From: Acanthacorydalis orientalis
Taxonomy: Eukaryota; Arthropoda; Insecta; Megaloptera; Corydalidae
Length of the DNA stretch: 64,000 nt
Reading direction: 5' to 3'
NCBI GenBank assembly: GCA_034766995.1
Contig: CM068313.1
Coordinates: 25,719,512-25,783,511, forward strand
Position 1 is the stretch's first letter. Every line of letters starts with the position of its first letter. A program made the position numbers and the translations under genes. Shown here piece after piece: positions 41,080-53,930 of this stretch. Under the pieces are notes generated by a model, which saw only the letters and a list, made by a program, of their open reading frames with translations, had not been told where the DNA came from and made no database searches.

Positions 41080-41240
41080 GTGTCAAACTCAAATCACATG
41101 AGGGACGCATCGCTAATTTTGAGATATATGGCAGACTGCATCAGCGATTTTATGCTATAAGGTCACCACATCAATTTCAAATTTCAAGCTATATAATGAT
41201 TCAGCCTTTATTTCCAATATATATAAGTTCTTATTTTTAG
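41080..41240. repeat. Possible degenerate interspersed-repeat fragment
   Basis: The run gtgtcaaactcaaatcac followed by gagggacgcatc resembles a string found near the ends of diverged interspersed repeats in many animal genomes (GTGTCAAACTC...GAGGGCC). No terminal repeats or target-site duplications are visible, and the resemblance is from memory only. Confidence 0.2.
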
Positions 41241-42622
41241 CATATTTTACATTTGAATGGTTTATTTATATTAATATAAATTTTCATATTTTTTTTTGTA
41301 AAAACCGTATTAATCATTTGATTTCAATTATCCCTTGAATTTGATAATAATTTCATTTGAGATTATGACAGTATATTTTTCGTATATTGATTCACATTCA
41401 AATATTTGTCATTAAAATGCTATTTCATTTCGGAAATTTTTTAAATACTAAATTGAATTGCTGCTAACAAATTTAATAAAATCAATACTCGAAAATAATA
41501 TTGATATGTCAACATAAAAAGGATAAAATCAACGGTATCATACATATTAAAATTATTTTATTTTTATTTTTATCGAAATTATGTTTTAATGAAACGTACA
41601 AAAATACTTTATATGAAATGAAACATGACTCATTCATCATAATTTTTTCTCGTGGTCGAGATTTGTTTTATATATAGTAATTTAACTGCATTGTTCTTTC
41701 TGACGTTAATTAATAACCAAGCAGTTGTATGAAAGGGTAATTGTAAACTGACAAAATATGTTTCTGTGACTTTTTTGTGAACTATCATACGTATCTTTTT
41801 AGTTTTACATTTTTTTTTAAATTCAAAATGAATTCCTGAAAAAAAATCATATTAAAGAAGTATAAATAAGAAATAATATAATTAAATTATATTTATTTAT
41901 ATAAATGAATATATTTGTACTTACAAAACTATAGCAAATTCTAATTTGATAATTTTTCATTGCATAATTCGATGATATTTCAAAAAAATAATATAATAAA
42001 AATAAATTTAATAAGTTAAAGAACTCAATATAATTATTTGACCAAACAAAAATGAAATAAATATTGAATTCAAAATATAGTAATTAAAATTAATATTATT
42101 ACAAAAGTAATTAGTGATTAATATATTTATAATGTAACACTTCACACAATCAGAATTAAATTTATAGCAATCAAAATTATATAAATGATAATAGAAATAT
42201 GGTAAACAAAAAAGTTTCCCTATCGTGTTTAATTTCCAATTGATCCCTGTAATTAATATTGTTTTATTAAAACCATAATGGTTAATAATTTAAAGTATTT
42301 TTCAACATTGTTATACTAAACTTGAATAAAATTATAAAAAGATTAAAAATAAAACTTCCTAGGTATTAAAAAACATGTTTTTAAATTAGAAAAGTATCCT
42401 TTTTAGGTTTGACATTTCTAACATTTTTGAAGAAATACTTAGGACAATAAATGATACCAAATAAAATTTTTTTTAGAATATTTTGGCTGTATCTATAATT
42501 ATTTTTATGTAAAAATTGTAATGGTAAAAATTAATATGGAAATGGAAGAAAAAACTAATGATGAATACAAAAATCTAATATGGTACAATTTTTAAATATG
42601 TAGTTAATTGATTATCTCTCTC

Positions 42623-42624
<2 letters not shown>

Positions 42625-42666
<42 letters not shown>

Positions 42667-42696
42667 TATATATATGTACGTATATCTATTTATTTA

Positions 42697-42746
<50 letters not shown>
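42625..42746. repeat. (TA)n microsatellite, interrupted
   Basis: Several TA runs separated by aaat, gtacg and ctatttatttatc segments. Confidence 0.93.
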
Positions 42747-42753
<7 letters not shown>

Positions 42754-42949
42754 CTGTGTGTTTGCAAGTGTGAAGTAAAATTCCTACATTCGTTAGATCT
42801 TCTACTTATCACAAATTCATATGCGAGGTATTACTTAAACAGTTACTGATTTTTACTGTGAAAATAAATTGTATTACTCTAACGATGTAATTGATTACAT
42901 TTTCTATTATTTCTGTAAAATAGTCTTTGCGCTTGTTATAAATTTACGG

Positions 42950-43140
42950 GACCCGCTACTAGGACATTTAACAGCTACCTGAGACCTTTGTGATACTGTT
43001 TACAAATTAGTGTTTGTCAATTGGGTGCTACGACACGGGTGTGTTACGTAATCACGTGAGTTATGTGCAGAGCATCTAGTATCATTTGTTTGTTTGCTGA
43101 CCTTAAAGGCTTCGTTGAACTGTGGACTGAATTTAACTAA
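42950..43140. other. GC-richer patch, possible regulatory element
   Basis: Includes gttacgtaatcacgtgagtt, which contains an E-box palindrome CACGTG and a TACGTA palindrome. No open frame of note and no gene assigned. Confidence 0.2.
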
Positions 43141-43727
43141 ATAGATTTGTATAGGTACACACTATTAGATAATGTAAAATAGATATCCGTCCACAATAAT
43201 AATTTCACTAACTTCAGCCACAAATTACAAGATATTAACCAACATTAATTTTCATTCTAATATAAATAATATTGAACCCAAATCTTTATTTTCATTTATA
43301 AAAAAGTATGCAATTGAAAACAAATTTTAATATGAAACTTTATTACACATCAAAAATGTTATATTATTCATATTTTAAATACTTCTATCATTTTTACAGC
43401 ATAAAAAGAATTAGATTTTTTTAGTATTAAAAAAAGAAATGTGTTACTATATTAAATGAAAATAAATTATGTTCATGTTCTTTTTATTATAATAATTCAA
43501 ATATTTAACAAATAAAAGTCCTACACAAAATAAAAGTAGAGAAAATTTTAAAAATTTATCTTATTTGTTTTTCGAATGTGTTTCTAATTAAGTTTCTTTC
43601 CAATAAATAGAAGCAGTCTGAAATAACAAACCAAATCGAACAAAATTTTGTTATTTAAAAAGCTCTTCCTGATAATAACATATTAACGTTTTTAAAGAAA
43701 TCATAATCTTGGAAGGTTTGAAATCAT

Positions 43728-43728
<1 letters not shown>

Positions 43729-43813
<85 letters not shown>
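43729..43813. repeat. (TA)n microsatellite, longest pure tract
   Basis: About 85 bp of uninterrupted TA dinucleotide, the longest perfect tract in the window. Confidence 0.96.
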
Positions 43814-43814
<1 letters not shown>

Positions 43815-44479
43815 CTATTTCCATGTGTTCGAATTCGAACTTATAATAATCTATCAGTAAAGAGTTATACTTACTAAAAGAATAATAATTTGTTATCCTA
43901 ACTGTGTTAGGAACTGTGTTGTAAGTAATATGATATTTATTATATAAATAATGTGATATTTATTATATTAACTAATCGATAATTGTTCCCTTAATTATTT
44001 GTAACGATATTGTTTTTATTATTAGTTAATAGTATACACCCCAAAATATTATGTATCTATCAAGTTATTGAAATGTATTTTAAATCATAAAAATAATTAT
44101 GGTATTTTGAAAAAGTTTATTTTAAATTTTCTCATGGTTAATTAATTAAAATATAAAAATTTTACAGTTTTAAAAGCACTAGTAAAAATGTAATAGTTTG
44201 AACTGCTTATTTCTCTATGAATTAGTAAAATAGATACAAGTAGTTTCTCATTTCATTTACATCACAACTTAAAAATTAGTAGTTATTTGCGTATTATTTA
44301 TTCAATGTTTATTCATTCTTTTGTATTATATACATTACGTCGATTTATATACTTATTCAAATACATATACATTAAATGTGTATCAAACAAATATATAAGA
44401 TATATGGAAAGTATTTTCTAAAACAATATAAATGTATCATTCGCGTACTAACAAACAAAAGACTGAATATCTGACGACT

Positions 44480-44780
44480 GCATATATATTTTGTGACAAC
44501 TGACAAGGCCTTTCAACCGAGTTCATGTTTAAAGAAGTGATATCCTGGCTTTATCAACCCGCTTCTCGGCTAATTAAAATTTGTCTCCGTCTGGTGGTTG
44601 CTTGAACGGCTGCAGTAAGGGAAAGGAGGAGTCAGAACTGTGTGCAGTGAAACATTAAAGGAACTTCATAAGGATTACACTCTTATTTGTTGATAGAGAG
44701 TAGACTGGAGAAACATCCGCTTATATATCGTTATGATACTTGCAGGCAACTTTTGAACCTTAGATTTTGATAATCGTGAA
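44480..44780. other. GC-richer island with a 26-codon open frame
   Basis: The plus-strand ATG at 44525 reads MFKEVISWLYQPASRLIKIC and ends at TGA shortly after. A possible CTG/GTGGTT donor lies near its end (phase 0). Unrecognised; may be a first exon or a non-coding element. Confidence 0.2.
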
Positions 44781-44965
44781 TGATGTAATTATATGCGAAA
44801 ATATATTATCATACACAGACAAAATTTTTGCGGAAAAGAGAGAATCAATGTATTATATTTATACGTTTTTATATTCAGTTCATAAGTTAGTTTTACTCTG
44901 AAACTACAGATACACACAAATACATACAAACACACAGGTACACATAATACATATAGGTATATATA

Positions 44966-44968
<3 letters not shown>

Positions 44969-45020
<52 letters not shown>
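44969..45020. repeat. (TA)n microsatellite
   Basis: Uninterrupted TA run. Confidence 0.95.
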
Positions 45021-45021
<1 letters not shown>

Positions 45022-46489
45022 ACTAATATAATATCATACATCAAAAATATCTTACAAAATTGATAATGATCTTAAATCGCATAATTCAAGTTTATTAGAA
45101 AGAGCACAGAGACAAATTATTGCTTATTTATTTTAATAACTGATTTATGTTTATAAAACATAACATATACAGATACATCTCATTTGGAATTAAATACATT
45201 TATTTTAATATATTTTCTCATCCAAAATTATATTATAGAATATTAAAATCAATCACCTTCTATTTAAATTAAAAATAATAATAACTTTCCACATTTAAAT
45301 ATTTGATGCCTGTTTTGAAAGCTTGTTTGTCTTAACAGAAAACATTTTTTAACATTTGAAAACTTTTGACACTTAAAAATGTTTAAATTGTAAGGTGAAA
45401 TATTTTTGAATTGAAAATAAATATAATAAATAAATATAAATATAATACAAGAATTGTATGCCACAAGGTTAATAAATCTGGCCATATGTATTCAATTCAA
45501 TGCTTAATAATTATTTAAATACACTATTATTCTACAATATGTATATGGATACTGAAACAAGGAAGAGATTAATATTTAAAATACGTACGTATAAAAATTT
45601 TAAAGGTTACAGAAGAAAATTCTCACAAGTTACACTTCATTTTATTAAACCTATCTATTTTGTGCTTATTAAATATTTTATATTCCATAAAAAAATACTT
45701 GATACTACATTTGTTGCAAAAGATATACTAATATTTAATTTCTCCGTCGATAGAAGAGAATTATCTTTAAATTAATTAAAAAATTCTTTAAACACAAAAC
45801 TTCTGTGTATATCATGTAAATGAATGAAAAATTAATATTATTTTTACATTACTTCTAAATAATCAACAGAAGAAAAGAACAAAATTTAATTTAATCAACC
45901 GAAAATCTCGCTGATTAAATTCAATTAAGAATTCTAATCTATTTTCATTTAATACGTCTTTTTAAATAGAAAAACAGATAAATTACTTAAAAATATATAC
46001 GCTATTTAATATTCATTTAAAAAAAGATAAATGTTTAATGATACATTCACAGTGTACCAATATTTTCACAAATACTTATTCTAAAGTACTTTGACGTCTG
46101 TAAGATTGAAAGATAACTTCATTGGTAATAAGAAAATATCTGGCTATAATCATTCGACATTTCTGTCGTTTTTGTGTAACCTCTACTTTAATTGCATGCT
46201 CGTTCAGGTGAAATTCAATCTTTCTGATAATCATTTTATTGGAAAAGTTTGAAAATATCGCGATACTGTTTAAATTTAAAACATAGCTGTATCTTGTTTA
46301 TTACAAATTATACAGTTGTAATATTTTTTATATTATTATAATTTCTTTTCAGAAGTGTTTGAAGATTATTCGATTTTAATATTTAGAATGATTACTAACG
46401 TAGTAATTTCATGTTCTTTCAGTTTATCTTTCGAGTTTTTATATTTAAAGAATATTTGAAGAATTATACAGGATTTTTCCATATAATTA

Positions 46490-46493
<4 letters not shown>

Positions 46494-46546
<53 letters not shown>
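46494..46546. repeat. (TA)n microsatellite
   Basis: Uninterrupted TA run. Confidence 0.95.
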
Positions 46547-46548
<2 letters not shown>

Positions 46549-46821
46549 CTTTTCATATATAAAATTGTTCTAAAATTATTAATTTAAATAAATAAAAGAC
46601 CAGAGAGAAAATTATTTTTTGTTAAATTATTATTTTAATTTCTGTAACACAATCAAAGTAATAAATGCTAATTATTTTTTTATTAGTACGTATTAATATA
46701 TAAAAAAATACTTCCAAACACAGGATAAATACATTAAACTTTTAATTTATCACCAAATAAAATAAGATAACAAAATAATAATATTTATCGTCAAAAAGAT
46801 AGTTTAGTAGAGAACAAACTG

Positions 46822-46823
<2 letters not shown>

Positions 46824-46871
<48 letters not shown>
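46824..46871. repeat. (TA)n microsatellite
   Basis: Uninterrupted TA run about 120 bp before the 46993 exon candidate. Confidence 0.95.
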
Positions 46872-46877
<6 letters not shown>

Positions 46878-46992
46878 CATATATGTGTAGGTTCTTTTGT
46901 AGTTACTATATAATGTGCATTAACTCTTGTAGAGTATCAGTCTTAAATTGCAATTATATTAAAAACTTTATTTGTTTAGTAACTTGACATAA

Positions 46993-47112
46993 ATGCAGTA
47001 TATTCAAGCTTTAATATGTAAAATGACATCATGCAAACATAAAATGAAAACCAATCGGCTTATTGGGAAACTTGTTGGAGTACAGATAATCTTTACTGCA
47101 CTGTTTGTACCT
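46993..47112 (+). CDS. Candidate start exon with consensus GTAAGT donor, unknown gene
   Basis: The open frame starts at ATG 46993 (MQYIQALICKMTS) with further in-frame methionines, then NRLIGKLVGVQIIFTALFVP, ending exactly at CCT followed by GTAAGTAT, the best donor match seen in the window's first 50 kb. Forty codons, phase 0. Unspliced, it would stop three codons later. No homolog is recognised. It lies 4.5 kb upstream of ndufa9 on the same strand. Confidence 0.28.
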
Positions 47113-47119
47113 GTAAGTA

Positions 47120-48111
47120 TCTGATGTTGACACAGTTTTCGTACCGATTATAATTCACAAGTTGTTTCACAAGTTATTTTAATTAGAAAACTTTTATCCC
47201 AAATGTTTATGTCTACAATGTGTATTATATTTGGTACAGTTTCCAGGAATCAAAATCAGCTTCTAATTAATACTGGAATAGTTTAATTTCAATAACATTA
47301 TTTATATTAAAGATTATTACGAAACAATAATTTAATTAATGATTATATATTTTCAATGTAAATAAATATATATATATATATATTCAAAATAAATAATCAA
47401 AATTAAAAAAAATACATTGTATTAATAATAAGAATACTTATTTTTTTACTATTTTGTTTTATAAATTAATTTATGTTTACTCAACCATACTTAAATATTA
47501 TTTAATTTATAATATTTTATTTATAATAACTCATAAAAAATATAAACTGAAAACAACCCTTACACATTTGTTTAAAAGAAAGTTATTTATAAAATATATC
47601 TACTTTAAAGGTAATCAAAGTTAACAGCACACAAGTGGGTACTTTACCAGTGAAATGTGTATTTTAATACTTATTAAAATAGTACAAAAATTAACTGTTT
47701 ATTTTTAGGAGATTGAACTGTATATATATATATATATATATAATCTTTGTAATTTATTTAATAATTATTCATTTAAATTTAAAACGATAAATACAGGTAA
47801 TTTTCAATAATTATTTTCACAGAGAATGTTAATAATTTAAATTATTAATTCTATTTATTAAATATGTATGACAATATACATACCTTTCTAATACATAAAC
47901 ATTAATGATGGCTAGTTATGAGGTATGAAATTAAACTGTTATAAAAAATATAATCAGTGTTCTTTTTTTCATTTAACTTTAAATAAAGTATTTACTTGAT
48001 TTTGTCCGTTTTTTTGTGTTTTAATTCTACTTAGCAATTTTTAAATTCGTATTACTTAAAAATATTTCTTAAAATTTTCATAAAAAAAGTTTTATTTTGT
48101 TAAATAATATA

Positions 48112-48143
<32 letters not shown>

Positions 48144-48535
48144 TCTAATGAACAGATTCAATAGTGAAAGATTTATTTTTTTTCAAATTATTATCCTATA
48201 AAATTTATTTCATATTCAACACAATTTAAATATTTTTCTAAATACTTATAAACTGCAACAAAATAATTTGTAATTAACAACGGTGTAAGCATTCTTTTAT
48301 ACGTATTTTTTTCCATTTTTTGTTGCATTTATGTGCAACTTTGAATACTCTTCCTATGAAACAAAATTCCATTGTGATTTTCATTAAGTTCACCTTTGAT
48401 TGTCTACTATACAGAGATATATATCCCTTAGAACAAATCCCAATAACCAATGAAATAATAAAAGTGACTCAATGCACGTTCGTTACAATTACTTTTTTAC
48501 TTAAACTTTGTATGTAATGAACCATATATTAAAAC

Positions 48536-48580
<45 letters not shown>

Positions 48581-49113
48581 AATATAAATGTGTTTGTGCA
48601 CATTTAAACAAATTCATATATCAAATAGTTAAATAAGATTCTGCATTTTTTCTTTATGCCTTTAGATTTTCTATTTATAAAAATAAATGGTGGTGTAAAT
48701 CTGTCCAAAAGGCCCTAATACTTTCAATTACAAAATATGTCTTAAAAAAGTTAAGTAAATATAACAAATTCAGAGTTACCTTAATTAAATTTGGTGTTAA
48801 TTTTAGGTAACATTTCACAATTAATTTACATTTTTATTAATACCCTGTTTGAAAAAATATATCCAAATATATATAGTGACAGAAAAACTTGAAAATTATG
48901 CTTATGTGCTAAAAAATATCGTTGTTTATAAGAAAAATTCAAAAAATGTTTGGTTTTAAATAATTTTAAGAGAATATTAATATTGTGATAAAGATTATCT
49001 TCAATATTCTTTGATTTTATTTTTAATATTTATACAATTTACTCATTTTAAATGGCATATTTTTACTTATTTAGTTGATATACTATGATAATGTAACGTT
49101 ATGTATTATATAA

Positions 49114-49165
<52 letters not shown>

Positions 49166-49250
49166 ATAATAATTTATATTGAAAAAATATTTTTAATTAA
49201 TAATAAACTAAATACTACGTCAATTGTGTTAACATATAATATGAAAATAA
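47120..49250. other. AT desert, no gene seen
   Basis: TA tracts at 47721-47742, 48106-48130, 48538-48580 and 49120-49162. Nothing assignable. Confidence 0.6.
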
Positions 49251-49259
49251 ACAAAAAAC

Positions 49260-49840
49260 TTATATAAATATTTCCTTTTCATTATTCACGAAACGAACAT
49301 TGTTTCGAACGTCTCACAATTCATTATACTATTATTAACATTCTCTTTTTAAAAATATGCACCATGTAGTAATTATGATATGGTTCAAGACTGAAATTAT
49401 AACGAAACAGGAATTCTTGTATATACTGAGTTAACTTACGCCACAAAGTTAACCGAAAAATAAATAATGGTTTAAGGCGACTCGAGCCTTGCCATTATGC
49501 AACAAGCAGCTGTGAAGTTGAGAAGTTGGAACAATTACTAAGGGCACTAGCTTACAAATGCGGTGGGCGATTATGACATTTGGGGAATGTTGTCGACCGT
49601 ATAAATGGCAACGGCAGTAACAACACCAAACCAAGTCTGTGTTACTCTTAGGCCTGGTTCAAAGTTCACATTTAAGGACGTGCAGCTTAGTATATATGTT
49701 GACCAGAATAGCACCGCCTGTATTCATCAAAAGAACGTTATGTACGTGCCGCGGTTTCGACCCACTGGCCTCTTGAGCAACATCCGTTTGTTACTTCCTC
49801 CATTTATCAGAGACGTCATAAATTTTAATATTTCAATTGT
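49260..49840. other. GC-richer island upstream of ndufa9 with an 83-codon frame
   Basis: The plus-strand ATG at 49605 (MATAVTTPNQVCVTLRPG) opens 83 codons to TAA 49854-49856; the first 65 or so residues have ordinary composition (SKFTFKDVQLSIYVDQN follows), while the end becomes AT-type noise, as if an exon ended inside. A competing minus-strand frame (49449-49634) is also open. No domain is recognised. It lies 1.7 kb from the ndufa9 start, with a compound microsatellite between. Confidence 0.28.
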
Positions 49841-49928
49841 ATTTTACGTACCTTAATGAAATATTTAAATTAAAATAAGTAGAGTAATGTTCAACAATTC
49901 CATTTTTTCATTATATATTAAAGTACTT

Positions 49929-49970
<42 letters not shown>

Positions 49971-50114
49971 CAGTAATAATTAACTTGTTAAATGGTATCT
50001 AAATTATAATTGTTATATTATTACTGTTTACATTACTGGATAAATGTAAAATATTTCTGGAAAACTTGAAAATAATTCACAAAAAATAAATTGGAATATG
50101 TGTGTAGATCGTGT

Positions 50115-50118
<4 letters not shown>

Positions 50119-50172
<54 letters not shown>
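50119..50172. repeat. (TA)n microsatellite
   Basis: Uninterrupted TA run. Confidence 0.95.
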
Positions 50173-50174
<2 letters not shown>

Positions 50175-51057
50175 TGCGAAACAATTGCATTATGTACAGT
50201 TGTAAACTATAACTAATTTGTAGCTTTACTATAATTGATCATTAAAACTAGAAACAAGTTTAAACTACAACAATTGAACTTCAAAGTTGATTTAACTATT
50301 GTCAGTATTATACACTTGGAATAATACATATATTTTAATTAAAATTGCATTTATGTTTACTTCCATCGTATATTTTATCTTCTAGTAAAACAATATAATA
50401 AATTATATTTTTGAAAATAAAACTAATTCTCGTTACGTGTATATATTATTAAGAATATTATTGTTACTTACCTCTATTCCTTAATAATTATAATTATGAA
50501 ATGGTATCAGCCTTTTTAAATAACCATATGTACATAACATAATTTATTTATGGGATGAAACTTGAATATATATATATATATTTATATATATAATATATAT
50601 AAATTTAATTATTCATTGATTAATTATTAACACTAGACAGATTTTTATGACAAAGTTATTTATATGATAAATTACTTCTCTCAATCAAGAATAAATACAA
50701 TTCTCTTAGATTAAATTGAAAGAATGTTTGTTATAAATATATTTTTTTGTTCAGAGCAAAAATTCTATTAATGAAATAACAATTTAATTCTTTACTTTTT
50801 ACATTTGTTATGAATCTATATATCATTGTAATTACTGTGAATTCAAAACTTCATATTGAAATTTAATGGATAAAAAATATGTTAAACATATATAATTAAA
50901 ATTTGTTATTTAAACATTTCCATTTTTTATATTAAGATCATTTATTCTTTCATTTATAATATGCGGTTATTAATATTATATTTTTTTTACCTACTTGGTT
51001 AAACAGAGATCATTGTTTATTTGTTTTTTAAATATAGTTCATTTTTTAATTTTGTAT

Positions 51058-51168
51058 CTACCTATCTATCTATCTATATATCTATATATCTCTATATCTA
51101 TATATCTATATATCTATCTATCTATCTATCTATATATCTATATATCTATATATCTATATATCTATATA

Positions 51169-51210
<42 letters not shown>

Positions 51211-51246
51211 TATATATATATATGTATATGTATATATAAATAAATG

Positions 51247-51315
<69 letters not shown>

Positions 51316-51319
51316 GTGT

Positions 51320-51377
<58 letters not shown>
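51058..51377. repeat. Large compound microsatellite (TCTA/TCTATA/TA/GT)
   Basis: About 320 bp: TCTA and TCTATA units, then pure TA, a (GT)n block near 51267-51281, and more TA. The open frames through it on both strands are artefacts of the repeat. It lies about 220 bp upstream of the ndufa9 start. Confidence 0.95.
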
Positions 51378-51601
51378 ATAATATTTTATTGTATTATATT
51401 TACTTGTGTATTTATATAAAAAAAAATACAAACGTAATTTATTCATACACATTAAAATTATGAATTAAAAACTCAATCAGATTTAATTAGCATAACTTTT
51501 ATGTGAATTTATTTGTGAAATACATCATAAAATTTAAATTTGAACCATGAAAAAATTTCAAAATTTTTAGTTGTGTAAAGAGGTTTTTTAATCGGATCAA
51601 A

Positions 51602-53427
51602 ATGGCTGCCTTAATTCATCAAAATTGTTTAAATATTTTGAGTAAGGGTTTTATGCGTTATATACATACTTCTTCTTATTTAAGTATAATAGTAACACTA
51701 ATAAGATATTTAAATAATTTATTAAGAAATGACTTCATTTACATTATTTTTATGTTTACATAATCATTTAGGTTAAGAATTAATGTCAAGTATTCATATC
51801 TTTTGCAGAACATCATAATACAGGAATAATAGGTGTATTATGTCTCCAACAAGCAAATTACAGCACAGATATTCAGAAATTACGTTTATCTGACTTAAAA
51901 CGAGGTACAGGTGGTCGGTCTAGCTTCAATGGTGTTGTTGCAACAGTTTTCGGCTGCACTGGATTTTTAGGTCGATATGTTTGCAATAAACTCGGAAAGA
52001 TAGGAACGCAGGTATAATAATATCACATAGTATTAATATATAATCGTATTTATTATTATAATACATTTATAAAAAGTAATATATGTATATATACACATAT
52101 CGTTAACATATCGTTATTGTAATATGAAAAAGTATTACATTATAAGAAGTAAATTTAAAATATATTCATTAATATATAAACTGATTCTAATATTTGCAAA
52201 TATTCCATATAATCTATAATACATAGACATATTTAAAAGAGCCCTTTATTAATATAAAATAATTTTAGCTCATTCTCCCATACCGTTGTGATCAATCTGA
52301 TGTTATGAGATTGAAACTGTGTGGTGATTTGGGACAAGTACTTTTTCAACCATTTCATTTACATGATGAAACTTCAATTCGTAAAGCTGTTCAGTACTCA
52401 AATGTGGTGATTAATTTAATTGGTCGAGATTATGAAACTAAAAACTTTAAATTTGATGATGTTCATGTGAAAGGAGCAAGACTCATTGCTAAAGTTTCAC
52501 GTGAAGCTGGTGTTCAGAAATTTATACATTTTTCTGCACTAAATGCTGAAGAAAATCCTAAAGGAATTTTAATGCCAAAAGGATCGGAATTTTTGGTAAG
52601 CAAGTGGAAAGGAGAACAAGCAGTTCTTGAAGAATTTCCAAATGCAGTTATTTTCAAACCTTCTGATATTTATGGACAAGAAGATAGATTCTTGAGGTGT
52701 TTTTCTTTTTATATTACAATCAATATTCTCTTTATTATTTCTAGTACTATAAATTTATTTTAGATTATATTCTCATATATGGAGACATCAGTTTAGATTA
52801 ATGCCCTTGTGGAAAAGAGGAGAACAAACAATTAAACAGCCAGTTTTCTGTAGTGATGTTGCAGCAGGAGTTATAGCTATTTGCAGAGATCTAGATAACA
52901 GTGGAAAAGTAATTCAAGCTGTTGGGTAATTATTTTTTAAAAATAATATTTTTACCTAAATAAATATATAAATCAACTTTCAGACCTAAACGTTATAAAT
53001 TATCTGAACTTGTTGATTGGTTTCACCGTGTAATGCGAAAAGATCAAAAATGGGGTTATTACCGATATAATTTGGAATGGGATCCAATCTTTCAAGCCCG
53101 TGTTACACTAAGCAACATGATTTCTCCAGCATATCCACTTGGAAATTTACACTGGGAAAGACTTGAAAGGGTAGAAATTATAAATTATAATAAAAGTGGT
53201 ATTTATTTCAATTTGCTGTAAGTGTACATTATGGCTCTTCAATTTTTTAGGAACATATAACTGATTGTTTAACACCAGGTGTTCCAACACTAGAAGATTT
53301 AGGTGTAACTCTTACAGCAATGGAAGACCAAGTGCCATGGGAATTAAGACCTTACCGTGCTGATGCTTATTATGATGAAGAACTAGGTGAATTTGAAAAA
53401 CCTGCCCCACCATCTGTAGTGGTATAG
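51602..53427 (+). CDS. ndufa9: NADH dehydrogenase [ubiquinone] 1 alpha subcomplex subunit 9, mitochondrial (complex I 39 kDa subunit)
   Basis: Accessory subunit of respiratory complex I in the mitochondrial inner membrane; the family is an atypical short-chain dehydrogenase that binds NADPH at the Q-module/membrane-arm junction. Exons by hand splicing: 51602-51641, 51809-52011, 52269-52696, 52764-52925, 52984-53170, 53251-53427 (stop TAG). All junctions are GT..AG and phase-consistent, giving about 398 aa, close to the family's usual 375-420. The N-terminus is a basic, acid-poor presequence ending near NYST. The Rossmann glycine motif GCTGFLGR lies at about residues 62-69, preceded by the conserved [12 protein letters not shown]. 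Other family blocks are [94 protein letters not shown] and VPWELRPYR. The start context caaaATGG is strong. A second, phase-compatible exon 1 donor after 51683 would add 14 residues. Identity is very secure; only the exon 1 end is uncertain. Confidence 0.96.
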
Positions 53428-53778
53428 ATATTAAAGATGTACAAAAAAATACTGAAAATATGTATGCAAGCAGTACATACACAAAAAACTTATTTTTTTT
53501 TAGAAAAGTTTGAAATATATAGTACATGTGAAAAATTTATTATTTAAAAGAATTCTGCATACATAAAATTTAGTAAAGTTTCTGTAATATGAGAATATAA
53601 TTTTGTTATTTATTGTTCATTGGTATACAATTATTAAAAAGATATAATGTGTTTAAAGTATTTTAATTAAACCTAGAACTGTATAAATTCATATCAGTTT
53701 AAGTTTGCTTGTATAATTATTATTATGAAAGGTAATAACTTTATTTTTTTATTATAAATTAATATAAATGTTTTCCCC

Positions 53779-53784
53779 AATAAA
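53779..53784 (+). terminator. Candidate polyadenylation signal for ndufa9
   Basis: AATAAA about 350 nt after the ndufa9 stop and 500 nt before the ric8 start. A weaker ATTAAA lies at about 53633. Which one is used cannot be told from sequence alone. Confidence 0.4.
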
Positions 53785-53861
53785 ACGATGCATTAGTTCA
53801 CAAATTTTACAAAAGCAATTATTATGTATTACACCAAATAAGACATTTTATTATTAATAAT

Positions 53862-53864
<3 letters not shown>

Positions 53865-53927
<63 letters not shown>
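53865..53927. repeat. (TA)n microsatellite
   Basis: Uninterrupted TA run between ndufa9 and ric8. Confidence 0.95.

Positions 53928-53930
<3 letters not shown>

Larger units (their letters stand above)
37310..44470. other. AT desert with scattered weak patches
   Basis: TA tracts at 37602-37632, 38909-38949, 40708-40757, 41022-41050 (then GT), 42625-42746 and 43729-43813. A minus frame at 39115-39306 is hydrophobic and unassigned. The AT-type frames at 38484-38756 and 39922-40227 look like noise. Confidence 0.55.
44785..46990. other. AT desert, no gene seen
   Basis: TA tracts at 44969-45020, 46494-46546 and 46824-46871. The 91-codon plus frame at 45500-45775 is K/I/F-rich without a domain. 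Confidence 0.55.
49860..51600. other. AT-rich spacer upstream of ndufa9
   Basis: TA tracts at 49931-49968 and 50119-50172 and the large compound repeat at 51058-51377. The last ~60 bp before the ndufa9 ATG (with aatcggatcaaa) is its probable 5'UTR. No TATA box can be picked out in this background. Confidence 0.55.

Noticed and set aside
51162..51463. Tyrosine/isoleucine repeat frames on both strands.
   Set aside because: Translated TA/TCTA/GT microsatellite.
53312..53527. 71-codon minus-strand frame.
   Set aside because: Antisense shadow of ndufa9 exon 6 and its 3'UTR.
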